Shown piece by piece: positions 14,698 through 24,067 of a stretch of DNA of 32,355 bases (position 1 is its first letter; the number at the start of each line of letters is the position of its first letter). The stretch spans positions 1 through 32,355 of the forward strand of contig PAUN01000072.1 in the NCBI GenBank assembly GCA_002712885.1, written 5' to 3'. This stretch comes from Acidobacteriota bacterium (GTDB taxonomy: Bacteria; Acidobacteriota; Vicinamibacteria; Vicinamibacterales; UBA8438). The position numbers and the translations under genes are program-made. The notes below the pieces were generated by a model. The model did no database searches. It saw nothing but the letters and a program-made list of their open reading frames with translations, and was not told where the DNA came from.

Positions 14698-17505
14698 TTA
14701 GTCGGCGGTCTCGAACGCGAGCGCGGACTGCGCGGCGGCCAGGCGGGCCACCGGCACGCGATACGGCGAGGCGCTGACGTAGTCCAGCCCCACGCTATCA
14801 AAGAATCGAATCGACGCGGGATCACCCCCGTGCTCGCCGCACACCCCCACCTTCAAGCCCGGCTTCGCTTCGCGTCCTAGGCGCACGCCCATCTCCACGA
14901 AGGCCCCGACGCCGGTCACGTCGAGACTGGCGAACGGGTCTCGTTCGATGAGCTTACGCGCCTGGTATTGCTTCAGGAACTTCGCCGCGTCGTCGCGGGA
15001 GAAGCCGAAGACCATCTGTGTCAGGTCGTTCGTACCGAACGAAAAGAAGTCTGCCTCGGCGGCGATGGCCCCGGCCGTGACGGCGGCGCGCGGCACCTCG
15101 ATCATCGTGCCCACGAGATACTTCACCGTGACACCCTGTTCGGTCATGACTATTTTCGCGACCCGGTCGACGACCGCGCGCTGGTCATGCAACTCCCGCA
15201 CGTCGCTGACCAGCGGGATCATGATCTCCGGAACCACCTTGACACCTTCCTGGGCCAACAAGGCCGCGGCCTCGATGATGGCGCGCGTCTGCATTTCCGT
15301 AATCTCGGGGTAGCTGATCCCGAGACGAACGCCTCGGTGCCCCAGCATCGGATTGAACTCGTGCAATTGCTCCACCCGGCGCAGCAGACGACGCTTGTCG
15401 GCCAGCTTGCGGGAACGCGGCTTGGACAGCTCGAGACGCGCAATGTCAACCAACAGGTCTTCACGTTTTGGCAGAAACTCGTGCAACGGCGGATCAATGG
15501 TGCGAATCGTGACCGGTTCGCCGCGCATCGCTTTGAACACCCCGTAAAAGTCGGCCCGCTGCAACGGCAACAGTTCTCTCAGCGCGGCCCGGCGGGCAGC
15601 CTCCGTCTCAGCCAGGATCATCCGCTGGACAATCTCGAGTCGGCCCTCACCGAAGAACATGTGCTCGGTGCGACACAGCCCGATCCCCCGGGCCCCGAAC
15701 GCGTGCGCGATCTCTGCCTGGTCTGGCTGATCGGCGTTCGCCCGCACACCCAGACGCCGCACCCGGTCCGTCCACTTCATCACCCGCATGAAGCGCTGAT
15801 AAATGTCAGACTTCGACGCCGGCAGGTCTCCGGCCACCACCTGGAGAATCTCGCTCGGCTGGCTGGTCACCGAGCCGACCTTGACCTCACCGGTCAACCC
15901 GTCGAAGGAAACGTCATCGCCCTCGCCAAGCATGAGGTCTCCCATCTGCAGGCGTTTGCGCTTTTCGTCCACCTGGATAGCGGCGCCGACCACGGATGGC
16001 TTGCCCATCTGTCGCCCGACGACGGCCGCGTGGGAGGTCATCCCTCCGGTCGCCGTGAGCACCCCCTCGGCGACATACATCCCATGGATGTCATCCGGGA
16101 CCGTCTCTTTGCGCACGAGCACCACGCGTTTGCCGGTGGCCGTCCACCGGACCGCGTCGTCGGCGGTGAACACCACCTGGCCTGAGGCGGCGCCCGGTGA
16201 CGCCGGCAGCCCTTTCGTCGTGACCGGAATTCGGGACCACGCGGTTGGCTCGAAGACCGGTGCCAACAGCTGCACCAGCGCCCCGGGCTCGATCAGCAAC
16301 AAGGCGCGTTTGGCGCTGACAAGACGCTCGTCGACGAAATCCGTGGCGATGCGGATCGCCGCGTGACCCGTTCGTTTCCCGCTCCGCGTCTGCAGCATGA
16401 ACAGTCGGTCGTCTTGAATCGTGAACTCGAAGTCCTGGACGTCTTTGTAGTGGCGCTCCAGCCGGCTGGCGAATTTGCGCAACTGTTTGTAGGCCACTGG
16501 CATGATCCGTTCGAGCTCCGCGATCGGCTGCGGCGTCCGGATACCGGCCACGACATCTTCACCCTGCGCGTTCACAAGGAACTCACCATAGAACTCTTTG
16601 GCTCCGGTGGCCGGATTCCGAGTAAACCCGACGCCCGTCGCGGACCGGTCGCCGGTGTTGCCAAACACCATCAACTGCACGCTCACGGCCGTGCCGATCT
16701 CATCCGGAATGTGGTAGATGCGACGATATTCCCTCGCGCGCGGGTTATTCCAGGACCGAAAGACCGCATTACGCGCGAGTCGCAGCTGCTCCAACGGCGT
16801 CTCGGGAAAATTGCGACCGGTCTTGTCCCTGATCAGACCCTTGTACTTCGCCACGACCTCCCGGAGCGCCCCTTCGCCCAGTTCGGTGTCGAGGATGACG
16901 CCGCGCTCCTGCTTGACATCGATCAGCTCGTCCTCGAAGTCGTCCATCGAAATATCGAGCACGACGTTGCCGAACATCTGGATGAACCGCCGGTAACTGT
17001 CGAACGCGAACCGACCGTTAGCGGTCTGACGACCGAGGGCCTCCGCGGTCGCGTCGTTCAGACCGAGGTTGAGGATCGTGTCCATCATCCCCGGCATGGA
17101 GAATTTGGCGCCCGACCGGACCGACAACAACAAGGGGTCGGTCAGTGACCCGAACGCGGCGCCTGCCGTCCGCTCCAGCTCCCCGAGTCGCTCGAGCATT
17201 TCCGCATCCACCGCCGCCGGCACCGTTCGCCGGTTCGCATAGTACAGATTGCACGCGTCGGTCGTAATGGTGAATCCGGGCGGCACCGGAAGCCCGGCGT
17301 TGGTCATCTCCGCCAGTCCGGCTCCTTTGCCGCCCAGCAGATCGCGCATCGAGCGATCTCCATCCGCCTTGCCGTCACCAAAGGAATACACGTACTCCGT
17401 GGCTGAGCGACGTGCCGGCTGCGTGGTCGTTTTCGTCGTCTTGCGACCCACCTTCATCGTGGTCCTCTTCACCGTCTTCTTCGCCGTCTTCCGCTTCTTC
17501 ACCAT
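14698..17505 (-). CDS. ppdK: Pyruvate, phosphate dikinase
   Basis: PPDK (935 residues) interconverts pyruvate + ATP + Pi and phosphoenolpyruvate + AMP + PPi. The ATP-grasp N-domain is seen in LLGGKGAGLAEMTNAGLPVP. The phosphohistidine domain reads TATGGMTSHAAVVGRQMGKP (His near residue 490). The C-terminal TIM barrel shows LCRTEHMF and ends GVCGEHGGDPASIRFFDSVG. Before the conserved EYVYSFGDG start is an unusual tail of about 36 residues made almost only of Lys, Arg and Thr (MVKKRKTAKKTVKRTTMKVG...), absent from typical PPDKs. It lies 8 nt after glyS, an arrangement also common elsewhere (recO-glyQS-ppdK). Usual regulator partners are not in the window. Confidence 0.97.
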   Translation of the reverse strand: MVKKRKTAKKTVKRTTMKVGRKTTKTTTQPARRSATEYVYSFGDGKADGDRSMRDLLGGKGAGLAEMTNAGLPVPPGFTITTDACNLYYANRRTVPAAVDAEMLERLGELERTAGAAFGSLTDPLLLSVRSGAKFSMPGMMDTILNLGLNDATAEALGRQTANGRFAFDSYRRFIQMFGNVVLDISMDDFEDELIDVKQERGVILDTELGEGALREVVAKYKGLIRDKTGRNFPETPLEQLRLARNAVFRSWNNPRAREYRRIYHIPDEIGTAVSVQLMVFGNTGDRSATGVGFTRNPATGAKEFYGEFLVNAQGEDVVAGIRTPQPIAELERIMPVAYKQLRKFASRLERHYKDVQDFEFTIQDDRLFMLQTRSGKRTGHAAIRIATDFVDERLVSAKRALLLIEPGALVQLLAPVFEPTAWSRIPVTTKGLPASPGAASGQVVFTADDAVRWTATGKRVVLVRKETVPDDIHGMYVAEGVLTATGGMTSHAAVVGRQMGKPSVVGAAIQVDEKRKRLQMGDLMLGEGDDVSFDGLTGEVKVGSVTSQPSEILQVVAGDLPASKSDIYQRFMRVMKWTDRVRRLGVRANADQPDQAEIAHAFGARGIGLCRTEHMFFGEGRLEIVQRMILAETEAARRAALRELLPLQRADFYGVFKAMRGEPVTIRTIDPPLHEFLPKREDLLVDIARLELSKPRSRKLADKRRLLRRVEQLHEFNPMLGHRGVRLGISYPEITEMQTRAIIEAAALLAQEGVKVVPEIMIPLVSDVRELHDQRAVVDRVAKIVMTEQGVTVKYLVGTMIEVPRAAVTAGAIAAEADFFSFGTNDLTQMVFGFSRDDAAKFLKQYQARKLIERDPFASLDVTGVGAFVEMGVRLGREAKPGLKVGVCGEHGGDPASIRFFDSVGLDYVSASPYRVPVARLAAAQSALAFETAD

Positions 17506-17513
17506 TCGCGTGC

Positions 17514-19748
17514 TTAGTCCTGTTCTCTGACCAGCTCCGACACATCGGCCAGCCGAGAAATCAGACGCTCAAGTCGCTTCAGCAGCGAGAGACGACGAAG
17601 CCGGACGTCGTCGTCTTCGGCCATCACCAGCACGTCCGTGAAAAATTGGTCCACCGAGGGTCCGAACCGTGCCGCCTCCGCGAACGCTGCCCGGTAGTTG
17701 TCGCCACTGGCGACCGCTCGCTCGATGTTCGCCCGGCGCTTGTCCAGTTCCGCGCTGAGTCGCTCTTCTGACGGCGCCACGTCGCGACCCCCCAGTCTGA
17801 TCTCCCCTGCCTCGACCGCCTCGAACTGACGATCCGGGAGCGCGGTCGCAATGTTCTTGACCCGCTTGAACAGCGTCGCCAACTGCAGAAAGTCGGCCGA
17901 ACCGGTGAACTCAGGTAGCACGTCCAGCTTGCGCCGAGCGTCCAAAGGGGCGATGTCGTCCCACGACGCGGTGGGCTGGGTCACGGCCCGCACGTTACGC
18001 ACGTCGTGACCCCGCTGTTCGAGGACATACCGCAGCCGCTCGAGCAAGAACGTGAACAGACGCTGACGGACCTCCGCATCCGGCTCGATCCCGTGGACCT
18101 CCTCCGCGGCCAGAACCAGACTTTTGACGTCAGGTCGGGACGAGCGTCCCGCGAGCTCCGGGAGGTCCACCAAAATGCGGAACAGCCCGTGGGCTTGCCG
18201 ACGGAGACCGAAGGGGTCACGCGCCCCCCGGGGCTTCTCGCCCGCATGAAACAGACCGACTAGCGTATCGAGCTTGTCCGCCAGCGACACCGCGGCCCAG
18301 CTGACGCCCGCCGTCCCCAGGTCGCTGGGGCGAGGAGGCGCGTCGGCCGTGACTCCGATCGGCAGATAGTGGTGATACACCGCGCGCCACACCGCTTCCG
18401 GCTCGCCGTCCTCACGCGCGTAGATGCCGCCCATCACTCCTTGCAGCTCGGGAAACTCACCGACCATGTCGGTCGTCAGATCGGCCTTCGCCAACAGCGC
18501 GGCGCGCGCGGCGTGGTCCGCGTGGTCGTCAGCTCCGAGCGCCTCACCGGCCACCCACCTGGCGAGTTGCTCGATACGTGCCGCCTTGACCCGATAGCTG
18601 CCAAGCTTCGCGTGAAACCGGAGCGTGTCGAGCCGGTCCAGACGGGACGCCAGCGTGGCGCTGCGGTCCGCCTCCCAGAAGAACCGCGCGTCCCGCAGAC
18701 GGGCGACCAGCACTCGCTCCGAGTTGTGGGCAATCGCAGGCACATTGTCCCGTGGGGTGTTGGTCACCGCCAGGAAGTGCTCCGTCAGCGTCCCCTCCGG
18801 TGTCACCACCGGAAAGTAATGCTGGTGGTGAATCATGGTCGTCTTCAGCACCTCGTCCGGCAGCGCGAGAAACTCGGTGGGAAAGCTACCGGTGACGACG
18901 GCGGGATACTCGACCAGGTCCGGCACTTCGTCGAGCAACGACGACTCCCCGCCTGCGACTCCCACCACCCCCCCGGATCGTGTCGCCTGCGTCTGGAGCT
19001 TGCGCTCGATACGGGCGCGTCGCTCTTCCCGACCCAGCAGCACGTAATTCCGTCTCAGGCCATCGCGATACTCGGCGAACGAGCGCACCCGAAATCCGCG
19101 GCCCGGCTTCCCGTCACGGGCAAAAAAACGGTGCCCATAGGTGATCGACCCGGCCCGAACCGGGGCGACGCCGCGAGCCACCGCATCGGCTGCCCGGTCG
19201 ATGACAAATGGCACAACCCGGCCGCCATACAGAAACACCAACCAACGGATGGGTCGCCCGAACGGCAGGTCGCCACGGCCATCGTCGAGCCGCGCGTCCC
19301 AGTCCATCTGTTTCGGGAACGAAAGACCGCGCAAGGTCGCGCCGAGGACTCCACCAAGTACCGATCGAGCCGACGCGCCTCGTTGACGCCGCTCAAAGGC
19401 CAGATAGCGCCCCTTCGGGGTGTCCACCTGGCTGAGTGCGGCGGGCTCGACGCCGTGCTTGCGGGCAAAGCCCAGCGCGGCTGGGGTCGGGTGGCCGTCG
19501 GCGTCGAACGCGGCGCGAACCGGGGGCCCGGTGACCGTTTCTTCGAGCTCCGGTTGCCGATCGGGCACCTTGGCCACCCGTACGGCGAGACGTCGCGGTG
19601 TCCCGTACGATTCCGGAGTAGTCGGACAGTCGAGACGTGCGAGAACCAGCTCTTTCCCCACTCGCTCCCCGAACTGACGGGTCAACGGCGGCAACCAGCT
19701 TGCCGGCAGTTCCTCACATCCAATTTCGATCAGTAGCTCTCGATACAT
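17514..19748 (-). CDS. glyS: Glycyl-tRNA synthetase beta subunit
   Basis: The 744-residue beta chain of the bacterial alpha2beta2 glycyl-tRNA synthetase is needed for tRNA-Gly binding. ATG 19748 was chosen because it starts the family's conserved N-terminus YRELLIEIGCEELPASWL; the frame continues upstream through the palindromic element only by chance. Further motifs are GPPVRAAFDADGHPTPAALG, HHQHYFPV, ALADKLD-type SLADKLDTLVGLFHAGEKP and the DPFGLRRQA block, with an anticodon-binding C-terminus. It is separated from glyQ by a 157-bp palindromic element; without it the distance from the glyQ stop would be 2 nt. Confidence 0.96.
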   Translation of the reverse strand: MYRELLIEIGCEELPASWLPPLTRQFGERVGKELVLARLDCPTTPESYGTPRRLAVRVAKVPDRQPELEETVTGPPVRAAFDADGHPTPAALGFARKHGVEPAALSQVDTPKGRYLAFERRQRGASARSVLGGVLGATLRGLSFPKQMDWDARLDDGRGDLPFGRPIRWLVFLYGGRVVPFVIDRAADAVARGVAPVRAGSITYGHRFFARDGKPGRGFRVRSFAEYRDGLRRNYVLLGREERRARIERKLQTQATRSGGVVGVAGGESSLLDEVPDLVEYPAVVTGSFPTEFLALPDEVLKTTMIHHQHYFPVVTPEGTLTEHFLAVTNTPRDNVPAIAHNSERVLVARLRDARFFWEADRSATLASRLDRLDTLRFHAKLGSYRVKAARIEQLARWVAGEALGADDHADHAARAALLAKADLTTDMVGEFPELQGVMGGIYAREDGEPEAVWRAVYHHYLPIGVTADAPPRPSDLGTAGVSWAAVSLADKLDTLVGLFHAGEKPRGARDPFGLRRQAHGLFRILVDLPELAGRSSRPDVKSLVLAAEEVHGIEPDAEVRQRLFTFLLERLRYVLEQRGHDVRNVRAVTQPTASWDDIAPLDARRKLDVLPEFTGSADFLQLATLFKRVKNIATALPDRQFEAVEAGEIRLGGRDVAPSEERLSAELDKRRANIERAVASGDNYRAAFAEAARFGPSVDQFFTDVLVMAEDDDVRLRRLSLLKRLERLISRLADVSELVREQD

Positions 19749-19753
19749 GGTTA

Positions 19754-19910
19754 GGACCCGGTCAGGAATACGTTGATCATTCTGGACGTCGAGGCGCCCG
19801 CCCGGCAAGGCGTGAGGAGTGCACATACCGGGAGTATGTAGGCGACGAACAACGTAGCTGGACGGGATGCATCGGTGGTCAGAGTGGTCAAGTTATTTCT
19901 GATCGGGTCC
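19754..19910 (+). mobile_element. Palindromic MITE-like element II (glyQ / glyS junction)
   Basis: This is a 157-bp imperfect palindrome flanked by TA (19752-19753 and 19911-19912). The ends are GGACCCGGTCAGGAATA and TATTTCTGATCGGGTCC, 15 of 17 pairing, with weaker pairing inside. The two end mismatches and three inner ones checked are all G-T pairs on the plus strand. The centre is ACATAC-CGGGA-GTATGT (about 19823-19839), preceded by GGCAAGGCGTGAGGAG and followed by CGACGAACAACG. Removing it with one TA gives, on the minus strand, GCTTAACCATG: the glyQ stop TAA, 2 nt, then the glyS ATG. Geometry and core match element I, although the terminal sequences differ. The orientation by core motif is plus, opposite to the glyQS transcript. 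Confidence 0.75.
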
Positions 19911-20803
19911 TAAGCACCCGGGTCCGGAGACGCCGTCACGCCTCGACCGGTTTCGCCGACGTAGGCCTGCGCAATCCCCACCGCCAGCTCGCGCACGCGC
20001 AAGATGTAGGCTGCCCGCTCCGTGACGCCGATGCCGCCGCTGGCATCGAGAATATTGAAGTTGTGCGAACACTTAAGACAGGCGTCGAGCGCCGGCAACA
20101 CCAACCCGGAACGCAGCAGGGTCTGGGCCATCCGGTGATGCTGGTCGAACAGATCGCGGTGGAAAGCCGCGAACTCCGTCTCCGGCATGTCGACCATCCC
20201 GAAGGCATATTTAGTCTGCTCCACTTCCTCCTGGTGGCGCACGTCGCGATACGCGACCCCCGGTGCCCATTCGAGATCGTACACGTCGTCGACACCCTGC
20301 AGGTGCATGGCGATCCGCTCGAGTCCGTAGGTCAGCTCGACCGGAATCGGAGAGAGGTCAAGACCACCCGCCTGCTGGAAGTAGGTGAACTGGGTAATCT
20401 CCATCCCATCGAGCAGCACCTGCCAGCCGATGCCCCAGGCTCCGAGCGTGGGCGACTCCCAGTTGTCCTCCTCGAAGCGCACATCATGCTGCGCGGGGTC
20501 GATGCCACAGGCGCGGAGACTTTGTAGATACAGCGCCTGAGCCGCGTCCGGGGACGGCTTGAGAATGACCTGGAACTGATGATGCTTGAACAAGCGGTTC
20601 GGATTCTCTCCGAAGCGGCCGTCGGCCGGTCGCCGCGACGGCTGGACATAGGCCACCCGCCAATGCCTCGGACCCAACACGCGGAGAAAGGTCTCCGGAT
20701 GCATGGTGCCAGCCCCGACCTCGGTGTCGAGCGGCTGCTGAATCAGGCAGCCGCGGGAGCTCCAAAAACGAGAGAGCGAAGCGATCAAATCCTGCAGCGT
20801 CAC
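19910..20803 (-). CDS. glyQ: Glycyl-tRNA synthetase alpha subunit
   Basis: The 297-residue catalytic alpha chain of the heterotetrameric class II glycyl-tRNA synthetase. Diagnostic blocks: [87 protein letters not shown] and [20 protein letters not shown]. The sequence is intact; the last residues TASPDPGA are variable. The TAG stop (19910-19912) sits at the edge of palindromic element II, and its last base appears to be supplied by the element. It starts 13 nt after recO and belongs to the same transcription run. Confidence 0.97.
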   Translation of the reverse strand: MTLQDLIASLSRFWSSRGCLIQQPLDTEVGAGTMHPETFLRVLGPRHWRVAYVQPSRRPADGRFGENPNRLFKHHQFQVILKPSPDAAQALYLQSLRACGIDPAQHDVRFEEDNWESPTLGAWGIGWQVLLDGMEITQFTYFQQAGGLDLSPIPVELTYGLERIAMHLQGVDDVYDLEWAPGVAYRDVRHQEEVEQTKYAFGMVDMPETEFAAFHRDLFDQHHRMAQTLLRSGLVLPALDACLKCSHNFNILDASGGIGVTERAAYILRVRELAVGIAQAYVGETGRGVTASPDPGA

Positions 20804-20816
20804 CTGACGTTCCCTT

Positions 20817-21569
20817 TCAGGTCCTCATACCGCGCGTCATCGCGCGTAAGACCCGCAACGACCGAAGGTCCTTTTCGAGGTGGCTCGAAATGAGCTGTCG
20901 ATGCGCCCGCTCTAATTCACGCGCCGCGTGGACCGGCAGCGTGAGACCGGACGCCTGCGCAGGCGTCGTGCCGGCGGCGGCGCGCAAGAAGCTCACCGAG
21001 GCAGTAGACAACGCGAGCCCGCCGTCCCTCGCGCACGCGGGGCAGGACAGACCGCCGCCGGACGGGTCAAGCCGACCGCCGCCACTCACATCGCCCCCAC
21101 ACCGGTGGCAGGCCAGGATCGACGGATAGACCCCTTGGAGCCGAAGCACCCAGTATTCGACATAGCGGGCCAACTGCTCGACGCGCACCTCCCCGTCCAG
21201 CGAGTCCACGACAGCCGACCCGAGCCGGAACAGCGTGGCGTTTGGGTCCGCCTCGGGTGCGCATTCATCGAACAGCTCCGCGAAGTACCCGACATGACCC
21301 AGCACATCCACGTCAGACGACAGCAGCGGCGACCGCACCGGGTCGACATAACTCAACCGTACCAGGTCGCGCTGCTCCCGCTCAAAATACGACACGCGCG
21401 CCAGCGTCAGCGGCTCAAGCCCGCCCCCAAACCGCGACTTCGTCCGTCTGGCGCCGTTCGCCACACCACGCTTCTTGCCCCGATCACTGGTCAGGAACAC
21501 GACGATTCGGTCCGCTTCACCGAGCTGATAGGTGCGCAGAATCAGCGCGTCGGTCGTGTAGAGTGGCAT
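20817..21569 (-). CDS. recO: DNA repair protein RecO
   Basis: RecO (250 residues) works with RecR/RecF to load RecA on single-stranded, SSB-coated DNA. It has the N-terminal OB fold ([20 protein letters not shown] and the basic [16 protein letters not shown]), a helical middle, and a four-Cys zinc site seen as CHRCGG and CPAC. The order era...recO-glyQ-glyS is a widespread bacterial arrangement. It lies 112 nt downstream of mgtE, with a hairpin and a -10-like TACAAT in between. Confidence 0.95.
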   Translation of the reverse strand: MPLYTTDALILRTYQLGEADRIVVFLTSDRGKKRGVANGARRTKSRFGGGLEPLTLARVSYFEREQRDLVRLSYVDPVRSPLLSSDVDVLGHVGYFAELFDECAPEADPNATLFRLGSAVVDSLDGEVRVEQLARYVEYWVLRLQGVYPSILACHRCGGDVSGGGRLDPSGGGLSCPACARDGGLALSTASVSFLRAAAGTTPAQASGLTLPVHAARELERAHRQLISSHLEKDLRSLRVLRAMTRGMRT

Positions 21570-21621
21570 CGCGAGCGCGTGTCGCCCCGCGTGCCATGAC
21601 CCGGTGGTATGGCGCGGGCCC

Positions 21622-21638
21622 CGGGCTATTGTAGCCCG
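21622..21638 (-). promoter_or_regulatory. Hairpin overlapping a -10-like TACAAT between mgtE and recO
   Basis: CGGGCTA-TTG-TAGCCCG is a perfect 7-bp stem. Its centre contains TACAAT on the minus strand (21632-21627), 58 nt before the recO ATG. It may end mgtE transcription or be a recO promoter with a symmetric -10 region. No T run and no clear -35 are seen. Confidence 0.35.
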
Positions 21639-21681
21639 CCGCGGGTGGAACGGCTCAGCTCATCTCCGTGGGACCTCGTCC

Positions 21682-23055
21682 TCACGTCAACGGCTCCAGA
21701 TACGGCAGAAAGAGCGTCGCCAGTCCGAGGAAGACGAAGAACCCGAAGACGTCGGTCAGGGTGGTAATGAATACCGCCGAAGCCAACGCCGGGTCTATCT
21801 TCAATGCCCGAAGCGCGATCGGAATCAGGGTCGCGGCAATCGCGGCCACCATCAGGTTGACGACCATTGCCATGGCCAGGATCAGGCCGAGATACATATT
21901 GCCTGACAACCCCCACGCCACCGCGGCCCCGACCATGCCCAACACCAACCCATTGCCCAACCCGACCGCCGCCTCCTTGAACACCGCCTTCCTGGAATTG
22001 CCCCAGGTCAACTCCCCGAGCGCAATCCCGCGCACGATGATCGTGAGGGTCTGGGTGGCCGCGTTCCCGCCCATGCTAGCCACGATGGTCATGAACACCG
22101 CCAGCGCTACGACCTGGTCGATGGTGGCCTGAAACGCGCGCACCACAAGGGCCGCCGCCGTCGCGGTCAGCAGGTTGACGAGCAACCATGGGAGGCGTTT
22201 CCGCATGGACTCGCGCGCCGGGGAAAAGACGTGCTCATCGCCGCTCACACCGGCCAGACGGTAGATGTCCTCTGTGGCCTCGTCCTTGATGATGTCAATC
22301 ACGTCGTCGACGGTGATGATGCCGACGAGCCGGTTCTGGTCATCGACGACCGGAATCGCGAGCAGGTTGTAGTTGGCCACGTGCTGGGCCACTTCTTCCT
22401 GGTCCGTGTCCACCCCTGCGCTGATCAGATCAATGGTCATGATCCGCTGCAGCGGGGTCTCGGTGGCCACCAGCAGCAAGCGGCGTAGAGAGACCACCCC
22501 CACCAGATGCCGGCGGTCATCCACGACATAGAGATAGAAGACCATCTCCACCTCGCGAGACCCTTGCAGCGCCTGAATCGCTTCACCCGCCGTCAGGTCC
22601 TCCGAGAGGGCGAACACGGTCGGATTCATGATCCGGCCGGCGGTCTCTTCGGCGTAATCCAGCAGGTTTTCGACCTCGCCAGACTCGCGCGGCCGCATCT
22701 GCTCCAACACGGCGTCCGACAGTTCCTCCGGCAGCTCGTCGATCAGCGCCGCCGCGTCATCGGACGGCATCTCCTGCAGCCAGAGCGCAATGCGATCCGG
22801 AGACTGGTCGGCCAACAGCACCGCGGCCGGCTCCGGGCCGTACTCGATCAGCGCCTCCATCGCGAGGTGGCTGTGATGATCGAGCAGCAGATTGAAGGTG
22901 CTGCGACGGTCTCTGTCTGGGAGTTCGCTGAAGAGCTCAGCGAGATCGGAAGGATGTTGTTTTTGGAGCAGATTGATCAGGTTCGCGGACGCACCGATCC
23001 GCTGCAGTCGCTTGACCGAATCGAGCACCACATCGGTGCGGCGGAGGGGTGGCAT
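21682..23055 (-). CDS. mgtE: Magnesium transporter MgtE
   Basis: The 457-residue protein has the full MgtE layout: an N-terminal superhelical domain (about 15-130, with DLAELFSELPDRDRR and DDAAALIDELPEE), a CBS pair (about 140-260, TAGRIMNPTVFALSEDLTAG, VGIITVDDVIDII), a connecting helix, and five membrane helices (about 285-455) including PWLLVNLLTATAAALVVRAF, MTIVASMGGNAATQTLTI and the final FFVFLGLATLFLPYL. It forms a homodimeric, Mg2+-gated channel in the inner membrane. It lies 99 nt after era; a -10-like TATATT (23145-23140, minus) lies in that gap. No M-box-like structure was recognised. Confidence 0.96.
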   Translation of the reverse strand: MPPLRRTDVVLDSVKRLQRIGASANLINLLQKQHPSDLAELFSELPDRDRRSTFNLLLDHHSHLAMEALIEYGPEPAAVLLADQSPDRIALWLQEMPSDDAAALIDELPEELSDAVLEQMRPRESGEVENLLDYAEETAGRIMNPTVFALSEDLTAGEAIQALQGSREVEMVFYLYVVDDRRHLVGVVSLRRLLLVATETPLQRIMTIDLISAGVDTDQEEVAQHVANYNLLAIPVVDDQNRLVGIITVDDVIDIIKDEATEDIYRLAGVSGDEHVFSPARESMRKRLPWLLVNLLTATAAALVVRAFQATIDQVVALAVFMTIVASMGGNAATQTLTIIVRGIALGELTWGNSRKAVFKEAAVGLGNGLVLGMVGAAVAWGLSGNMYLGLILAMAMVVNLMVAAIAATLIPIALRALKIDPALASAVFITTLTDVFGFFVFLGLATLFLPYLEPLT

Positions 23056-23154
23056 GGTCCCGTTGTCCGGGTCGGGTCCGCGTTCACGCGCGGGTCAGGT
23101 TCGGCTGAATGTCCCACAGTCAATACCGGTAACATCTCAATATAGCACACAGGA

Positions 23155-24066
23155 TTATCGACGAGTCTTGGTAGGAGGAGCGACCCCGGCCTGGTCGAGG
23201 AGACGATCGTTCTCCCGCCATTCCGCCCGCACCTTGACGTGGAGGTCGAGATACACGCGGCTCCCAAAGAAGCGCTCGAGGTCTCGCCGCGCCTCAGTCC
23301 CGATCCGCTTGATCAACGCGCCGCCGGGGCCGACGACGATCGGTTTCTGAGACCGCCGCTCGACCAGAATCGAGCAATAGATCTGGAGACGCCCGGGCTC
23401 TGTGACCTCGTCGAACTGATCGACGAGCACCGCCGTCGTGAATGGCAGCTCCGCATGGGTATGCTGCAAGACCTTCTCCCGGACGGTCTCGGCCGCCAGC
23501 ACCCGCTCCGGCTGGTCGGTCAAAAAGTCGTCCGGATACATAGCCTCTCCTTCAGGCAACTGCTCGATGATGGCCCGCTCGAGAATCGCGACGCCGTCTC
23601 CGTTCCGGGCCGACACCGGCACGATGTCCGTGAACTCACGCTGCTGGCGGTACCAATCGATCAGCGGCAGCAAGCGTGTTTTGGTAATGAGGTCGATCTT
23701 GTTGAGGACGAGCATGACCGGTCCGGTGGCCCGCGTGAGCTTCTCGAGGACGAATCGGTCGCCCGCCCCGATCCCGTCGGTGGCATCACGCACCAGCCCG
23801 ATGACGTCGACATCGCCAATCGACTCGTAGGCGATATCGACCATGCGCACGTTCATCCGGTGCAAGGGCCGGTGTATGCCCGGAGTGTCAACGAACACGA
23901 CCTGAGCGGCCTGGTCCCCGTCGTAGTTGCGCACCGCGACGATCCGATTGCGCGTCGTCTGAGGCTTGTCAGATACGATCGCGAGCTTGGTCCCCACGAT
24001 GCGATTGAGCAGCGTGGATTTCCCGGCGTTCGGCCGACCGATGAACGAGACGAACCCGGACCGCAT
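23155..24066 (-). CDS. era: GTPase Era
   Basis: Era (303 residues) is an essential GTPase that binds the 3' end of 16S rRNA and helps 30S maturation. G motifs: G1 GRPNAGKSTLLN (about 10-21), G3 VDTPGIH, G4 NKID, G5 SARNGDG. The C-terminal KH domain contains VGPGGALIKRIGTEARRDLE. Its ATG is one base after the corC-like stop (TAACATG), so it is probably translationally coupled. Together with YbeY and PhoH upstream it forms a ribosome-maturation group. Confidence 0.97.
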   Translation of the reverse strand: MRSGFVSFIGRPNAGKSTLLNRIVGTKLAIVSDKPQTTRNRIVAVRNYDGDQAAQVVFVDTPGIHRPLHRMNVRMVDIAYESIGDVDVIGLVRDATDGIGAGDRFVLEKLTRATGPVMLVLNKIDLITKTRLLPLIDWYRQQREFTDIVPVSARNGDGVAILERAIIEQLPEGEAMYPDDFLTDQPERVLAAETVREKVLQHTHAELPFTTAVLVDQFDEVTEPGRLQIYCSILVERRSQKPIVVGPGGALIKRIGTEARRDLERFFGSRVYLDLHVKVRAEWRENDRLLDQAGVAPPTKTRR

Positions 24067-24067
24067 G

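Noticed and set aside
19749-19909. T-box or other amino-acid-responsive leader upstream of glyS
   Set aside because: It lies between two subunit genes, has no T-box sequence, and its core motif is oriented against the transcript.
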